Source of the DNA: Planctomycetota bacterium
Lineage (GTDB): Bacteria; Planctomycetota; UBA1135; GCA-002686595
DNA: 26,590 bases
Reading direction: 5' to 3'
NCBI GenBank assembly: GCA_016712565.1
Contig: JADJQU010000014.1
Span: 1-26,590 of the forward strand
Part shown: positions 7,133 to 14,514 of the stretch, one piece after another
Numbering within the stretch: the first letter of the stretch is position 1
Layout: each line of letters opens with the position of its first letter
Translations under genes and position numbers: made by a program
The notes under the pieces: generated by a model
The model's input: the letters and a program-made list of their open reading frames with translations, nothing else
Told to the model about the DNA's origin: nothing
The model's database searches: none

Positions 7133-7789
7133 CTAGCTCCAGGCGGTGCTACGAACCGGCGCCTCCTTCGAGTCGAGCCGGAGCGAGCAGTCCAGGCGGA
7201 ACCCGTCCTGGCTCTCCTCCGGCATCTCTCCGGGGGAGAAGCCGAGCACGCGACAGGCAGGGTACACGCGCCACGCTCGGTAGCAGGTTTCACCCATTGC
7301 CACGGCCGCGGAGAGCTCGGCCACGCGGAGCGTGTGCGGGGGCGCCGCGCCCAGCACGTTCACGCTGCCCCAGGCGCCGCCGGAGAAGTAGACGTAATCG
7401 GAGAGCGCGAGGTCCAGGGGAGCGAGGTCGTCCACCGTCAGGATCACGTTCGTGCCGGCCGCGCCGCCCACCGTGACCTCGGCCGCACGCTCCTCGTCGC
7501 CCACCCAGCCGAGGGCCGCCGTGTCGTCCTCCAGCCCCGTGAAGAAGGCCTCCAGGCTGTCGAGGAAGGCGTGGAGCGCCCACTGGCCCACGGGGCCGCT
7601 GCCGCTCTCGGCCTTGTCGAAGCGCGCCGTGAAGCGGCGGCGCCAGTTGCCGCTCTCCAGCGGCAGCTCCGCCACGTTCGCGTCGAACACGGGCACCACG
7701 CCGGCGCCCACGCGCTCCAGCTCGCGGTCTACGGTGATGAAGCGGTCGCCCAGCCGGAGCGAGCCGAGGAAGCCGATCGGTCGCCCCAC
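7133..7789 (-). CDS. Putative distal-tail protein
   Basis: The 218-residue protein starts at GTG 7789, one base after the tape-measure stop (TAG 7791-7793), so translation is probably coupled; only a weak G-rich upstream signal is visible. It looks mainly beta-structured and contains an N-terminal GFLGSLRLGDRFITVDREL segment and a central WALHAFLDSLEAFFTGLED segment. Near the C-terminus is the phrase CRVLGFSPGEMPEESQDGFR followed by LDCSLRLD. In siphophages the gene between the tape measure and the hub usually encodes the distal-tail (Dit-like) ring protein, and the size fits. I did not recognise a diagnostic motif, so the call rests on gene order. Confidence 0.6.
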   Translation of the reverse strand: MGRPIGFLGSLRLGDRFITVDRELERVGAGVVPVFDANVAELPLESGNWRRRFTARFDKAESGSGPVGQWALHAFLDSLEAFFTGLEDDTAALGWVGDEERAAEVTVGGAAGTNVILTVDDLAPLDLALSDYVYFSGGAWGSVNVLGAAPPHTLRVAELSAAVAMGETCYRAWRVYPACRVLGFSPGEMPEESQDGFRLDCSLRLDSKEAPVRSTAWS

Positions 7790-7790
7790 G

Positions 7791-10700
7791 CTACACCCCC
7801 GATCCGTTGCCGCTCACGGAGGCCAGGGCCTCGCGCTGGCGCGCCTGCTCGCGGAGCTCGTCCTCGACCTTCTTCAAGCGTTCGGAGTGGGCTGTGAGCA
7901 CATCCGTGGTGGCCTGCCCGGCCTCCTTCGTGGCCGTGAGCAGCTCGCCGTCCGCTTCGGCCAGCTCCTTCCCAAGCTCGGCCACCTGCTCGCTCTGCCG
8001 CTTGAGCTCGTCCACGACGGCCTGCCGCGCCTTCTGGGCCTCCTCCAGGGCGGCCGCCACGCCTCCCTTGGCGCCTTCGGCGCTCGGTGGGGCCTGGGCC
8101 GCGGGGGCGGCCGGGGCGGCCTGGGGGGGCGCCTGGGAGGCTGCCGGCGGCTTCCAGCCGGGGGGCTCGACGAGGAAGGGCTGGCCGAGGCCTCCGGCGC
8201 GCTCCACGCCGTCCTTGGCGGCCTGGGCGACGGCGGGGGCCTGCCCCTCGCTCCCGTCCTTGCCGAGGGCCGCTCGGGCCGCGGCCTCGTTCCGCTTGGC
8301 CTTCCGGCGCCGGTTGGCCTTGATCGACTCGACCTCCTCGAAGTCGTCGGGCGCCGTGGGATCCCAGCCCTCCGTGAAGGCGCTCTGGACGCGGCGCTCC
8401 TTCCCCTTGCGGCCGCTCTTCTCCTGCCGCTTGAGGCGCTTCACCTCCTCTGCGATGAGCTCTTCCTTCTCGACCTGGAAGGAGCGGACCTCCGGCCCGA
8501 TGTGCGAGTAGCCGCCGGGGGAGTCGCCCAGCTGGCCCAGAGGGCCGCCGGCCTTCGTGAGCGGCGTGTAGCGCTTCCGCAGCTGGTCGACGCGCTCCCG
8601 GACGTTCTCGCTCGCGCGCTTGCGGAGCTCCGTCTCCGAGCTCTGCGTCTTCTCCCACCACTGCTTCTGCGTGACCTCGCGCTCGACCATCCGGGGCGGC
8701 TTCGAGAAGAGGCCGAAGGGCGAGCCGGACATCCCGCGGTCGTAGGTGTTCGGGCCGGAGAACGGCTGCGAGAAGTTGGGCCGGTTCTGGCGCTTTCGCC
8801 GCCGGGCGCGCCGCGGGTCCTCGTCGCTCGCCGGCATCGTGTACGGGTTCGTGGGGTCCGACTCGAGCGCGCCGGGCGAGAGGCCGAGGGCCGCGAGCAG
8901 CTCGCCCGTGCCCTCCGCCGCGTAGCGGCCGGGCTTCTTCGGCACCTTCACGCCTCGGCTGCGGAGCTCCTGCTCCATCGCCCGGTCCTCCTTCGCCCCC
9001 TCTCGGTCCGTGCTCTTCTGCTCCTTCTCCGCGGCCTCGCGCGCGGTCTTCTGGCTCTCGCTCTCCCCGATCTCGATCAGGCGGTCGAGCTTCTCGTTGG
9101 AGGCCTTGCTCTGCTCCTCGATGCCGTCGAGGAACTGCTCGCTCTTCGACTTCGGAGCGGCCTCGGGGTTGGCGGCCGCACGCGCGGCCTCCGGGCTCGC
9201 GTGCCAGCCCTCCGGCAGCTTCTCGGCCTCCGCGCGCTCCGCAGCTGCGCGCGCCTTCTGGGCCTCGTCGGCCTTGCGCGCGCTCTCCGCGAGGCCCTCC
9301 AGGTTGCGCGCCGCGCGCTTCGCGCTCTCGGCCGCCGCGTCCTCCTCGGCCTCCCGGCGAGCGTCGGCCGCCGCGCGCTTCGGCACGTTCTCGGCTGCGC
9401 GAGCGGAGAGGAACTCGCCGCGGCTCTGGGCCTGCGTGCCGCGGCTCACCAGCTCGTCGCCCAGGCCTCCGATGCCGCCCTTGCCGTCGCGGATCGACCG
9501 GCTGGCGCTCTCCACGGCGTCCACGGGGTTCGCTCCGAGCACGGCCGGGATGCCGAGCGTCAGGACGTTGAACGCCTTGGCTCCGAAGCCGCCGATCTTC
9601 TCGACGGCCACGGCCGCGCCCTCGACCACGGCGTCCACCACCTGCCCCACGACCTGGAGCACGTTTCCGAGCACCTGGAGGAAGAAGCCCTCCAGCTTCT
9701 TGAAGATCCCCGCGAAGCCCGTGGTGTCGCCCTGCGAGAGGCCCACGATCGCCGTCCAGACCTCCGTGGCCTTGTCCTTCACCCAATCCCAGGCGCCGCC
9801 CAGCTGGCCCGTGAGGTCGGTGTTCATGATGGTCGTCGCGAGCGCCGCGGCGAGCTTGGCGCCCTCCCAGCTGGCCTTCGCCAGCGTGCTCACGACGGCC
9901 CACGCGTCCTGCGCGCCGGTCTTGAAGTCCTCCCAGGTCAGGCCCTTGAGCTGCTCGCCCAGGAAGCCGAACACGCGGCCGGCCGTCTCCGCCACGCCGT
10001 TGAAGAACTCGTCCAGCTGGCCGCTTGCCACCCACTCCTCGACGCTCGCGCGGAAGCCGTCGAAGCCGGAGTGGAGCTTGGGCCACGCGTCGGCCGCGCG
10101 CTCCTCGATCCGACCCACGATCGTGTCCCAGAGCAGGCCGATGTTCGTGAAGGTCTGCTGCACGTTGAAGCCGAGCGAGCGCTTCACCTCCGCGGCGCCG
10201 CGCGCCACGGCCCCCGCGCTGCGGTTCTGGATCTCTTCGAGCGTGGTGGCGAAGTTGTCGAGCCCGGCCCCCTCGCCCCTGGCTCCGGCCTCCTTCGCCG
10301 CGCCGCCGCCCGTGAAGGCGGCCGCGAAGCGCGCGGCCTGGATGCGGCCGCCCACGACCTCCGTGAGCTGCCCGAGCGAGAGGTCGCGCGAGCGCAGCTC
10401 CCGGAGGAAGTCGATCGCGTTCACGCTCTGGCCGGCCTGCCGCACGGCTTCGAGCTGCTCCTGGAGGCGCTGGAGCTCCTTCCGAGCGTCGGCCACGGCG
10501 TTGCGCTGGGCCTTCGTGGTCTTCTCCATGCGCGTCGTCGCGTCGATGAAGCCCTCGGCCTTCTTGATCGACGCGGAGAGCTCCTCGGAGAGCTTCTGCT
10601 GTTCCGGCGTGAGGCGCTCGGTCGGGATGCCCAGGGCCTTCCGGGCCTTGAGAGCGCCCTCGTCCGGAGCGCCCACGGCCGTGAGGAACTGCTGGAGGCC

Positions 10701-12176
10701 GGAGCTCGTCGTCTCGAGATCCAGGCGCTTCGAGCCCTCGGCCACCAGCGTGAGAGCCTCCTCCATCGAAAGGCCGGCGGCGCGCGCGATGGCGCCCACG
10801 CCGGGGAAGGCCTCGGCCAGCTGCCCGATCGTGATGATTCCGTAGTTGACGGTCTGGAAGAACTTGTCCGCGACTTCCTGCGCGCGGCTGGCCGGGATCT
10901 CGAACTGCTGGAGGGCCTTCACGAGCGCGAGCACCATCCCGCCGGGGTCGCTCTCGCCTCCCGCGAGCGTGGCCTGGGCGGCCGCCTGGACGATCGGCCG
11001 CGCCTCGGCGGCCGTGCGGAAGCCGGAGCCGACCGTCTCGTAGATGGCCTTCCCCACTTCGCTCCAGCGCATGTTGCCGGCCTCGGCCAGCGTGTCGCGC
11101 GCAACGTCCGCGAAGGCGCGCCGGATGCCCTGCGCACCGGCCGGCCCTGCGGCCGCGAGGTCGTCCGCGATCAGGGCGAACGTGCTGGCGAGCTTCGAAC
11201 GCAGCTCCACGCTCTTGAAGGTCGCCACGCCGATCACGGCCGTGAGGCCCAGCGCGGCGGTGCTGGCCACCTTGCCGAAGATGCCGGCCACGGTGCCCAC
11301 GAGGCCGCCGAAGGCGTCCGCGATCCCACCCACCACCCTCGTCGCCACGGTGAGCAGGCCGTTGAGGGCCGTGCCGGCCACGGAGGCCACGGCCTGGAAG
11401 ACGCCTCCCGCGATGCCGACGAGGCCCTGGAGAACGCCTCCCACCCCCTGCACGAAGCCGCCGAAGAGCTTCCAGCCGGCGCCGAGCACCTGCGTGAGGC
11501 CGGAGGGGATCTTCGAGAGCACGGAGCCGATCAGGTTGGGGATCGCCGCGAGCACCTGCGTCACGGCTCCCGTGGCCGCCTGGGCCACGCGCACCAGCTC
11601 CGGCACGATCTGATTCACCATGCCAACGGCGCCGCTGATGATCCCCGTGAAGGGGTTGGAGCCGCCCCCCACGCCTCCGCCGAACAGGCCGCCGATCGTG
11701 CTCCCGATGCCGCCCAGGAAGCCGCCGAGCCGGTCGCCTCCCTGCGCGAGCATCTGCCCCCCGCGCCCCCCGAGCGCCGGCAGCGCCGCGAAGGCCGCGC
11801 GCACCTTCGAGGCCATGACCGCCGAGCGGCGCTCGATCGCCGTGGCGGCCGCGGCCTGCCGCGCCACCATGCCCTGCCAGATCGCGGCCTGCTGGGCGCC
11901 CAGAGTCCCAAGGGCCGTGCCGATGGCGTGGATCGCGGGGAGGAGCTGCTGGCCGAGGCTCTGGGCGGCAACGTGCGTCTCGACGGCGAGCTGCCGCATC
12001 TGGGTCGAGAACGTCGTGCTCATCGACCGCACGGCGGCCTCGGTGCTGCGCACGCTGCCCACGAGGTCCGTGCGGAAGGCCTGCGCGAGCTGGTGGACGC
12101 TGCGCTCGATAGCTTCGATGACGCGCGTGCCGCCAGCGTCGGCGCCCTCGAAGCTGATTACGACCTTGTCGGCCAC
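7791..12176 (-). CDS. Tail tape measure protein
   Basis: This 1461-residue protein starts at GTG 12176 with GGGAG about six bases upstream, nine bases after the chaperone frame ends. Residues about 135-320 are Gly/Ala-rich and hydrophobic. Residues about 320-505 match the TP901-type tape-measure domain: KSVELRSKLASTFALIADDL, then a run with FFQTVNYGIITIGQLAEAFP and AGLSMEEALTLVAEG. Coiled-coil segments follow, then hydrophobic stretches around 770-900 and a long charged, low-complexity C-terminal third. It sets tail length and occupies the tube lumen before ejection. At roughly 0.15 nm per residue the full length would predict a tail near 220 nm, less if the disordered C-terminus is removed. 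A very long plus-strand frame opposite is a shadow. Confidence 0.93.
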   Translation of the reverse strand: MADKVVISFEGADAGGTRVIEAIERSVHQLAQAFRTDLVGSVRSTEAAVRSMSTTFSTQMRQLAVETHVAAQSLGQQLLPAIHAIGTALGTLGAQQAAIWQGMVARQAAAATAIERRSAVMASKVRAAFAALPALGGRGGQMLAQGGDRLGGFLGGIGSTIGGLFGGGVGGGSNPFTGIISGAVGMVNQIVPELVRVAQAATGAVTQVLAAIPNLIGSVLSKIPSGLTQVLGAGWKLFGGFVQGVGGVLQGLVGIAGGVFQAVASVAGTALNGLLTVATRVVGGIADAFGGLVGTVAGIFGKVASTAALGLTAVIGVATFKSVELRSKLASTFALIADDLAAAGPAGAQGIRRAFADVARDTLAEAGNMRWSEVGKAIYETVGSGFRTAAEARPIVQAAAQATLAGGESDPGGMVLALVKALQQFEIPASRAQEVADKFFQTVNYGIITIGQLAEAFPGVGAIARAAGLSMEEALTLVAEGSKRLDLETTSSGLQQFLTAVGAPDEGALKARKALGIPTERLTPEQQKLSEELSASIKKAEGFIDATTRMEKTTKAQRNAVADARKELQRLQEQLEAVRQAGQSVNAIDFLRELRSRDLSLGQLTEVVGGRIQAARFAAAFTGGGAAKEAGARGEGAGLDNFATTLEEIQNRSAGAVARGAAEVKRSLGFNVQQTFTNIGLLWDTIVGRIEERAADAWPKLHSGFDGFRASVEEWVASGQLDEFFNGVAETAGRVFGFLGEQLKGLTWEDFKTGAQDAWAVVSTLAKASWEGAKLAAALATTIMNTDLTGQLGGAWDWVKDKATEVWTAIVGLSQGDTTGFAGIFKKLEGFFLQVLGNVLQVVGQVVDAVVEGAAVAVEKIGGFGAKAFNVLTLGIPAVLGANPVDAVESASRSIRDGKGGIGGLGDELVSRGTQAQSRGEFLSARAAENVPKRAAADARREAEEDAAAESAKRAARNLEGLAESARKADEAQKARAAAERAEAEKLPEGWHASPEAARAAANPEAAPKSKSEQFLDGIEEQSKASNEKLDRLIEIGESESQKTAREAAEKEQKSTDREGAKEDRAMEQELRSRGVKVPKKPGRYAAEGTGELLAALGLSPGALESDPTNPYTMPASDEDPRRARRRKRQNRPNFSQPFSGPNTYDRGMSGSPFGLFSKPPRMVEREVTQKQWWEKTQSSETELRKRASENVRERVDQLRKRYTPLTKAGGPLGQLGDSPGGYSHIGPEVRSFQVEKEELIAEEVKRLKRQEKSGRKGKERRVQSAFTEGWDPTAPDDFEEVESIKANRRRKAKRNEAAARAALGKDGSEGQAPAVAQAAKDGVERAGGLGQPFLVEPPGWKPPAASQAPPQAAPAAPAAQAPPSAEGAKGGVAAALEEAQKARQAVVDELKRQSEQVAELGKELAEADGELLTATKEAGQATTDVLTAHSERLKKVEDELREQARQREALASVSGNGSGV

Positions 12177-12185
12177 GGCGGCTCC

Positions 12186-13189
12186 CTACCAGCCGCTCGG
12201 AACTCCGAGAGCCCCCGCGATCCCGGAGCGCGCGAGGATGCGAGCAAAGGCGGCGTCGGTCGCTCGCATGGTGTCGAGCGTACCACGGTGGGCCTGGACC
12301 CCGAGCGCGCGCTGGAGCTGCCAGCGCTCGACGTAGGACTTCCCGCGCTCTGCCAGAGCGCCCCAGGCTCGGTCCCCCTCGCCGGGGACGTAGCGGCCGC
12401 CCTTGGAGAGCTTGCCGCGGCCGACCCCCAGGAAGGCGTAGGCCAGGGCGACCGCTAGGCTTTTCCCGCGGCCTCGCCGTCGCGCGGCGGCGCCGCCACG
12501 GGCTCCGAGGTCTTCTTCGACTCCGCGGCCTCCTCCTTCGTGGGGAAGAAGCGCATCACATCGAGGTTGGAGGTCCAGCCCACGGCCATCCACAAGCGCT
12601 GCGCGTACTGCGCGGGGAGCGCGTCCACGGCCTGGAGCAGCGCGGAGTGGTCCTTCGGCGCGTAACTGGAGGGGTCCTTGGGGAGGAAGGACTCGAGCAG
12701 GCTCTCCACGGGCTGGCCTCGCTTCCAACCGCAGCTCGGCGCGTCGAGCACGGCCTTGGGGGCCGGGCTCCAGCCCTCGACACCCTCCGCGAGCATTCGC
12801 GCCATGAGCACGCGCAGCTGCGAGGCGTCGGCCTCCGGGGGCTCCGGGATCGTCCGGGCCGCGTAGGCCTCGCCCTTCTCGGCCGCGTACTCGCGGCGCG
12901 CGCGCTCCACGGCAACGGCGTGGAGGAACTCCTGGATCCTCGCGGCCGCCTTCTCCCAGCGCTCCAGCGTGCCGGCGGAGCAGCTGACGATCTTCGTCTC
13001 GCGGAACGGCGTGGCGGCCTCGCGCTTGAGCGTGCCGGCCAGGAAGCCCTCCTCGTCCTCGCGCCGGAAGTCGAGCACGCGCGCGCGGTCTACGTCCTCC
13101 GCGTCGAGTTGGAACCACCAGAAGGCGTCCGCGGGTCGCTTGCCGCCCTTCTGGAGCAACGTGGCGATGGTCACGATGTCGGCCTTCAC
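12186..13189 (-). CDS. Tail assembly chaperone, frameshifted long form (gpGT-like)
   Basis: The first 243 residues are shared with the short chaperone. Ribosomes slipping -1 at GGGAAAA (12467-12461) would then read AGC CTA GCG and continue 91 residues to TAG at 12186-12188, about 334 residues in all. The extension begins SLAVALAYAFLGVGRGKLSK, has strong G/C third positions from its first codons, and contains no ATG, GTG or TTG until Met in DTMRAT, so independent initiation is unlikely. This is the lambda G/G-T arrangement: a short and a long chaperone in a fixed ratio bring tail-tube subunits to the tape measure, whose gene starts nine bases later. Codon CTA overlaps the short-form stop. Neither protein looks alike in sequence to lambda G; the call rests on the slip site, frame, coding bias and position. 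Confidence 0.82.
12455..13189 (-). CDS. Tail assembly chaperone, short form (gpG-like)
   Basis: The start is GTG 13189 with AGGGAGG six bases upstream, overlapping the previous stop as GTGA (13186-13189); the product is 244 residues. It begins MKADIVTIATLLQKGGKRPA and has a mixed alpha/beta look. A helical middle includes ERWEKAAARIQEFLHAV, and a Lys/Glu-rich C-terminus ends AESKKTSEPV, then AAPPRDGEAAGKA. It stops at TAG 12455-12457 six bases after the slippery heptamer. Products in this position are transient chaperones not found in the virion. Longer in-frame starts upstream lie within the previous gene and lack coding bias. Confidence 0.78.
   Translation of the reverse strand: MKADIVTIATLLQKGGKRPADAFWWFQLDAEDVDRARVLDFRREDEEGFLAGTLKREAATPFRETKIVSCSAGTLERWEKAAARIQEFLHAVAVERARREYAAEKGEAYAARTIPEPPEADASQLRVLMARMLAEGVEGWSPAPKAVLDAPSCGWKRGQPVESLLESFLPKDPSSYAPKDHSALLQAVDALPAQYAQRLWMAVGWTSNLDVMRFFPTKEEAAESKKTSEPVAAPPRDGEAAGKA
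12461..12467 (-). other. Programmed -1 frameshift site GGGAAAA
   Basis: On the minus strand the sequence reads G GGA AAA GCC TAG, a canonical X XXY YYZ heptamer in the zero frame of the chaperone gene, six bases before its stop. Both tRNAs can re-pair in the -1 frame (GGA on GGG, AAA on AAA). Lambda uses the close relative GGGAAAG. The -1 frame downstream is open for 91 codons with coding bias. I saw no clear stimulatory hairpin or pseudoknot downstream. Confidence 0.88.
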
Positions 13190-13731
13190 GAGCGGCCTCC
13201 CTTCTTCGGGTCGAGCTTGAGGAGCTGCCGCACCTGCCCTGGGGCCGCCTGCACCACGCCGGGCTTGGGCGGCTTGCCGAGGCTGGCGAGGCCGCGCAGC
13301 GCGCGCGTGAGCTGCTGGGGCAGCACGCGGCGGAGCATGGCCTCCATCCTCGTGTCCTCGGCCCACGACTCGAGCGCTGCGTGGGCGGCGCCGGCACGGA
13401 AGAAGAGCAGGGGGGAGCCGCGGAGCTCGCGCTCGCCCGTGCGGGGGTCGAAGTAGGCGAGGAGCACGCCGTTGCCGGGGCCGCGCTGGGCTTCCGGGAT
13501 GGCGAGCTCCAGGCGCTCGTCGATCACGCAGGCCGCGCCGCGCATGGACGCGAGGAAGCAGGCGAGCTCCAGGCCGGTGCCGATGCCCTGCACCTGCTCC
13601 TTCTGCACATCGAGCGGCCGCTTGCCCTCCGGGCCTTCCTGGAGCACGCGCTGGAAGACCAGCACGAGGCCCTCCACGGGCGGGGGCGGTAGCTGGAGGA
13701 GAGGGCTCTCGGTCGCGCTGGGCTCGGTCAT
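13186..13731 (-). CDS. Conserved-position tail-module protein, function unknown
   Basis: ATG 13731 follows GGGAGG by four bases, giving 181 residues that begin MTEPSATESPLL. The protein contains a beta-like FDPRTGERELRGSPLLFFRA stretch and an Arg/Leu-rich helical region, ending in a basic tail (LLKLDPKKGGRS). It lies between a terminator-like hairpin and the tail assembly chaperone gene, which it overlaps by GTGA, so it probably opens the transcription segment running into the chaperone and tape measure genes. Longer upstream frames exist but cross the hairpin region and the preceding gene. I do not recognise a family. A chaperone partner or another tail protein is possible by position. Confidence 0.7.
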   Translation of the reverse strand: MTEPSATESPLLQLPPPPVEGLVLVFQRVLQEGPEGKRPLDVQKEQVQGIGTGLELACFLASMRGAACVIDERLELAIPEAQRGPGNGVLLAYFDPRTGERELRGSPLLFFRAGAAHAALESWAEDTRMEAMLRRVLPQQLTRALRGLASLGKPPKPGVVQAAPGQVRQLLKLDPKKGGRS

Positions 13732-13747
13732 GGGGCCTCCCGGAAGG

Positions 13748-13766
13748 CCTGGGGGGCGGCCCCCGG
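13748..13766 (-). repeat. Leader hairpin upstream of the 181-residue tail gene
   Basis: GGGGG at 13751-13755 pairs with CCCCC at 13760-13764 around a four-base loop. Two further G-C pairs (13748-13749 with 13765-13766) form across a one-base bulge. It sits seven bases upstream of the Shine-Dalgarno at 13736-13741 and could affect ribosome access. It may be fortuitous. Confidence 0.3.
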
Positions 13767-13809
13767 ACGGGCGGAGGCTACCAGCGCAGGCCGGCCCACG
13801 CAACGAAGA

Positions 13810-13849
13810 GAGCCGCGCCCAGCCCCCGCGAGGGGACCGAGCGCGGCTC
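13810..13849 (-). terminator. Terminator-like hairpin after the 186-residue gene
   Basis: GAGCCGCGC (13810-13818) and GCGCGGCTC (13841-13849) form a perfect nine-base-pair stem. The 22-base loop itself contains a CCCC/GGGG pairing. On the minus strand the stem is followed by TCTTCGTTGC, a modest T-enriched tract. It lies 29 bases beyond the stop of the 186-residue gene in the largest intergenic gap of the window (146 bases). It probably separates transcripts for the tail tube and its neighbour from the chaperone/tape-measure segment. Confidence 0.5.
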
Positions 13850-13877
13850 GGCAGGAGGAGGCCCAGGGTCCGGGAAG

Positions 13878-14438
13878 CTAGCTCGTGGCGCGCTTCCCGT
13901 AGATGTGCAGCGTCACGCGGTCGGTCGAGAGGTCGACGCCGGCCGCGACCTCCGTGAGCGGCCCAGCGGCGGCCGCGTTGCCGTCGAGCGCGCCGATGCG
14001 GAAGGCCTGGAGCTTCGAGGTCGCGCGGTTCCAGACGTAGACGAGGCCGCTCTTCGAGGCCTCGGCCGCCACATGGACGATCTCGGAGAGCTCCAGCACG
14101 GAGAGCGCGCCCGTAGCGTGCGCCGCGAGGCCAACGCTCGTGAAGCCGCCGGCCGCGTACTCGTTGTCGGGCTGGAAGTTGATGATCAGGTGCTCCAGGC
14201 CGTCCGCGGGGGGCTTGAGGTAGTCGCAGCTCGAGTGCACGGGCGTGAGCACATCGCCGGCCGGGTCGTAGGCCATGAACGACGCGCCGGCCTCCCACGG
14301 CTTCTGCCAGCGCGTGGCGCGCTCGGCGCCCTGGAGGGCACCGGCGAGCGCGAGGCTGGGGAGCTGGGAGCGCGTGGCGACGAAGAGCGCGAGCGCGGCG
14401 AGGAGCAGCGCGAGCAGGGGCGAGGGCGAGGGGAACAT
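13878..14438 (-). CDS. Unrecognised tail-module protein with N-terminal hydrophobic segment
   Basis: ATG 14438 has AGGAG ten bases upstream, giving 186 residues. There is no other ATG, GTG or TTG before Met54, so the hydrophobic N-terminus (SPLLALLLAALALFVATRSQ, about residues 7-26) is genuine if this start is right. It resembles an uncleaved signal anchor or signal peptide. The rest is beta-rich and ends LTEVAAGVDLSTDRVTLHIY then GKRATS, similar in style to small phage structural or decoration-type proteins. A strong hairpin follows. The ATG start and position next to the tail-tube gene suggest an abundant product. A membrane segment is unusual in a tail module; an exported or membrane function such as exclusion of other phages is an alternative. 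Confidence 0.6.
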   Translation of the reverse strand: MFPSPSPLLALLLAALALFVATRSQLPSLALAGALQGAERATRWQKPWEAGASFMAYDPAGDVLTPVHSSCDYLKPPADGLEHLIINFQPDNEYAAGGFTSVGLAAHATGALSVLELSEIVHVAAEASKSGLVYVWNRATSKLQAFRIGALDGNAAAAGPLTEVAAGVDLSTDRVTLHIYGKRATS

Positions 14439-14468
14439 GGGGGAGCTTCTCCTGGTGGTGGGGGCTGC

Positions 14469-14494
14469 CGCGCGAGCTGGCCCAGCTGGGCGCG
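14469..14494. repeat. Imperfect GC-rich hairpin between tail-tube gene and the 186-residue gene
   Basis: An inner inverted repeat AGCTGG-C-CCAGCT (14475-14487) is flanked by a further five pairs, CGCGC at 14469-14473 with GCGCG at 14490-14494, across a small internal loop. It lies in the 76-base gap after the major tail protein stop at 14515. No T-run follows, so it is more likely an RNA stability or attenuating structure than a full terminator. Confidence 0.4.
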
Positions 14495-14514
14495 CTCCTG
14501 CGGACGCTGGGGGC

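Noticed and set aside
5147..7897. Plus-strand open frame of 916 codons opposite the tail-tip gene
   Set aside because: It has the same shadow pattern: low-complexity Ala/Arg/Val/Leu translation, and it crosses three convincing minus-strand gene boundaries.
7452..12458. Plus-strand open frame of 1668 codons opposite the tape measure gene
   Set aside because: It is an antisense shadow produced by the G/C third-position bias of the minus-strand gene; the translation is Leu/Arg/Ala/Gly-rich without recognisable domains, while the minus strand encodes a clear tape measure protein.
13186..13189. Possible -1 frameshift between the 181-residue gene and the chaperone, which is in its -1 frame
   Set aside because: No slippery heptamer lies near the end of the first gene, and the second has a strong Shine-Dalgarno and a GTGA start; the real slip site is at 12461-12467.
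13192..13366. Longer N-terminus for the tail chaperone starting at 13366
   Set aside because: It overlaps the preceding gene in a frame without coding bias; GTG 13189 has its own AGGGAGG.
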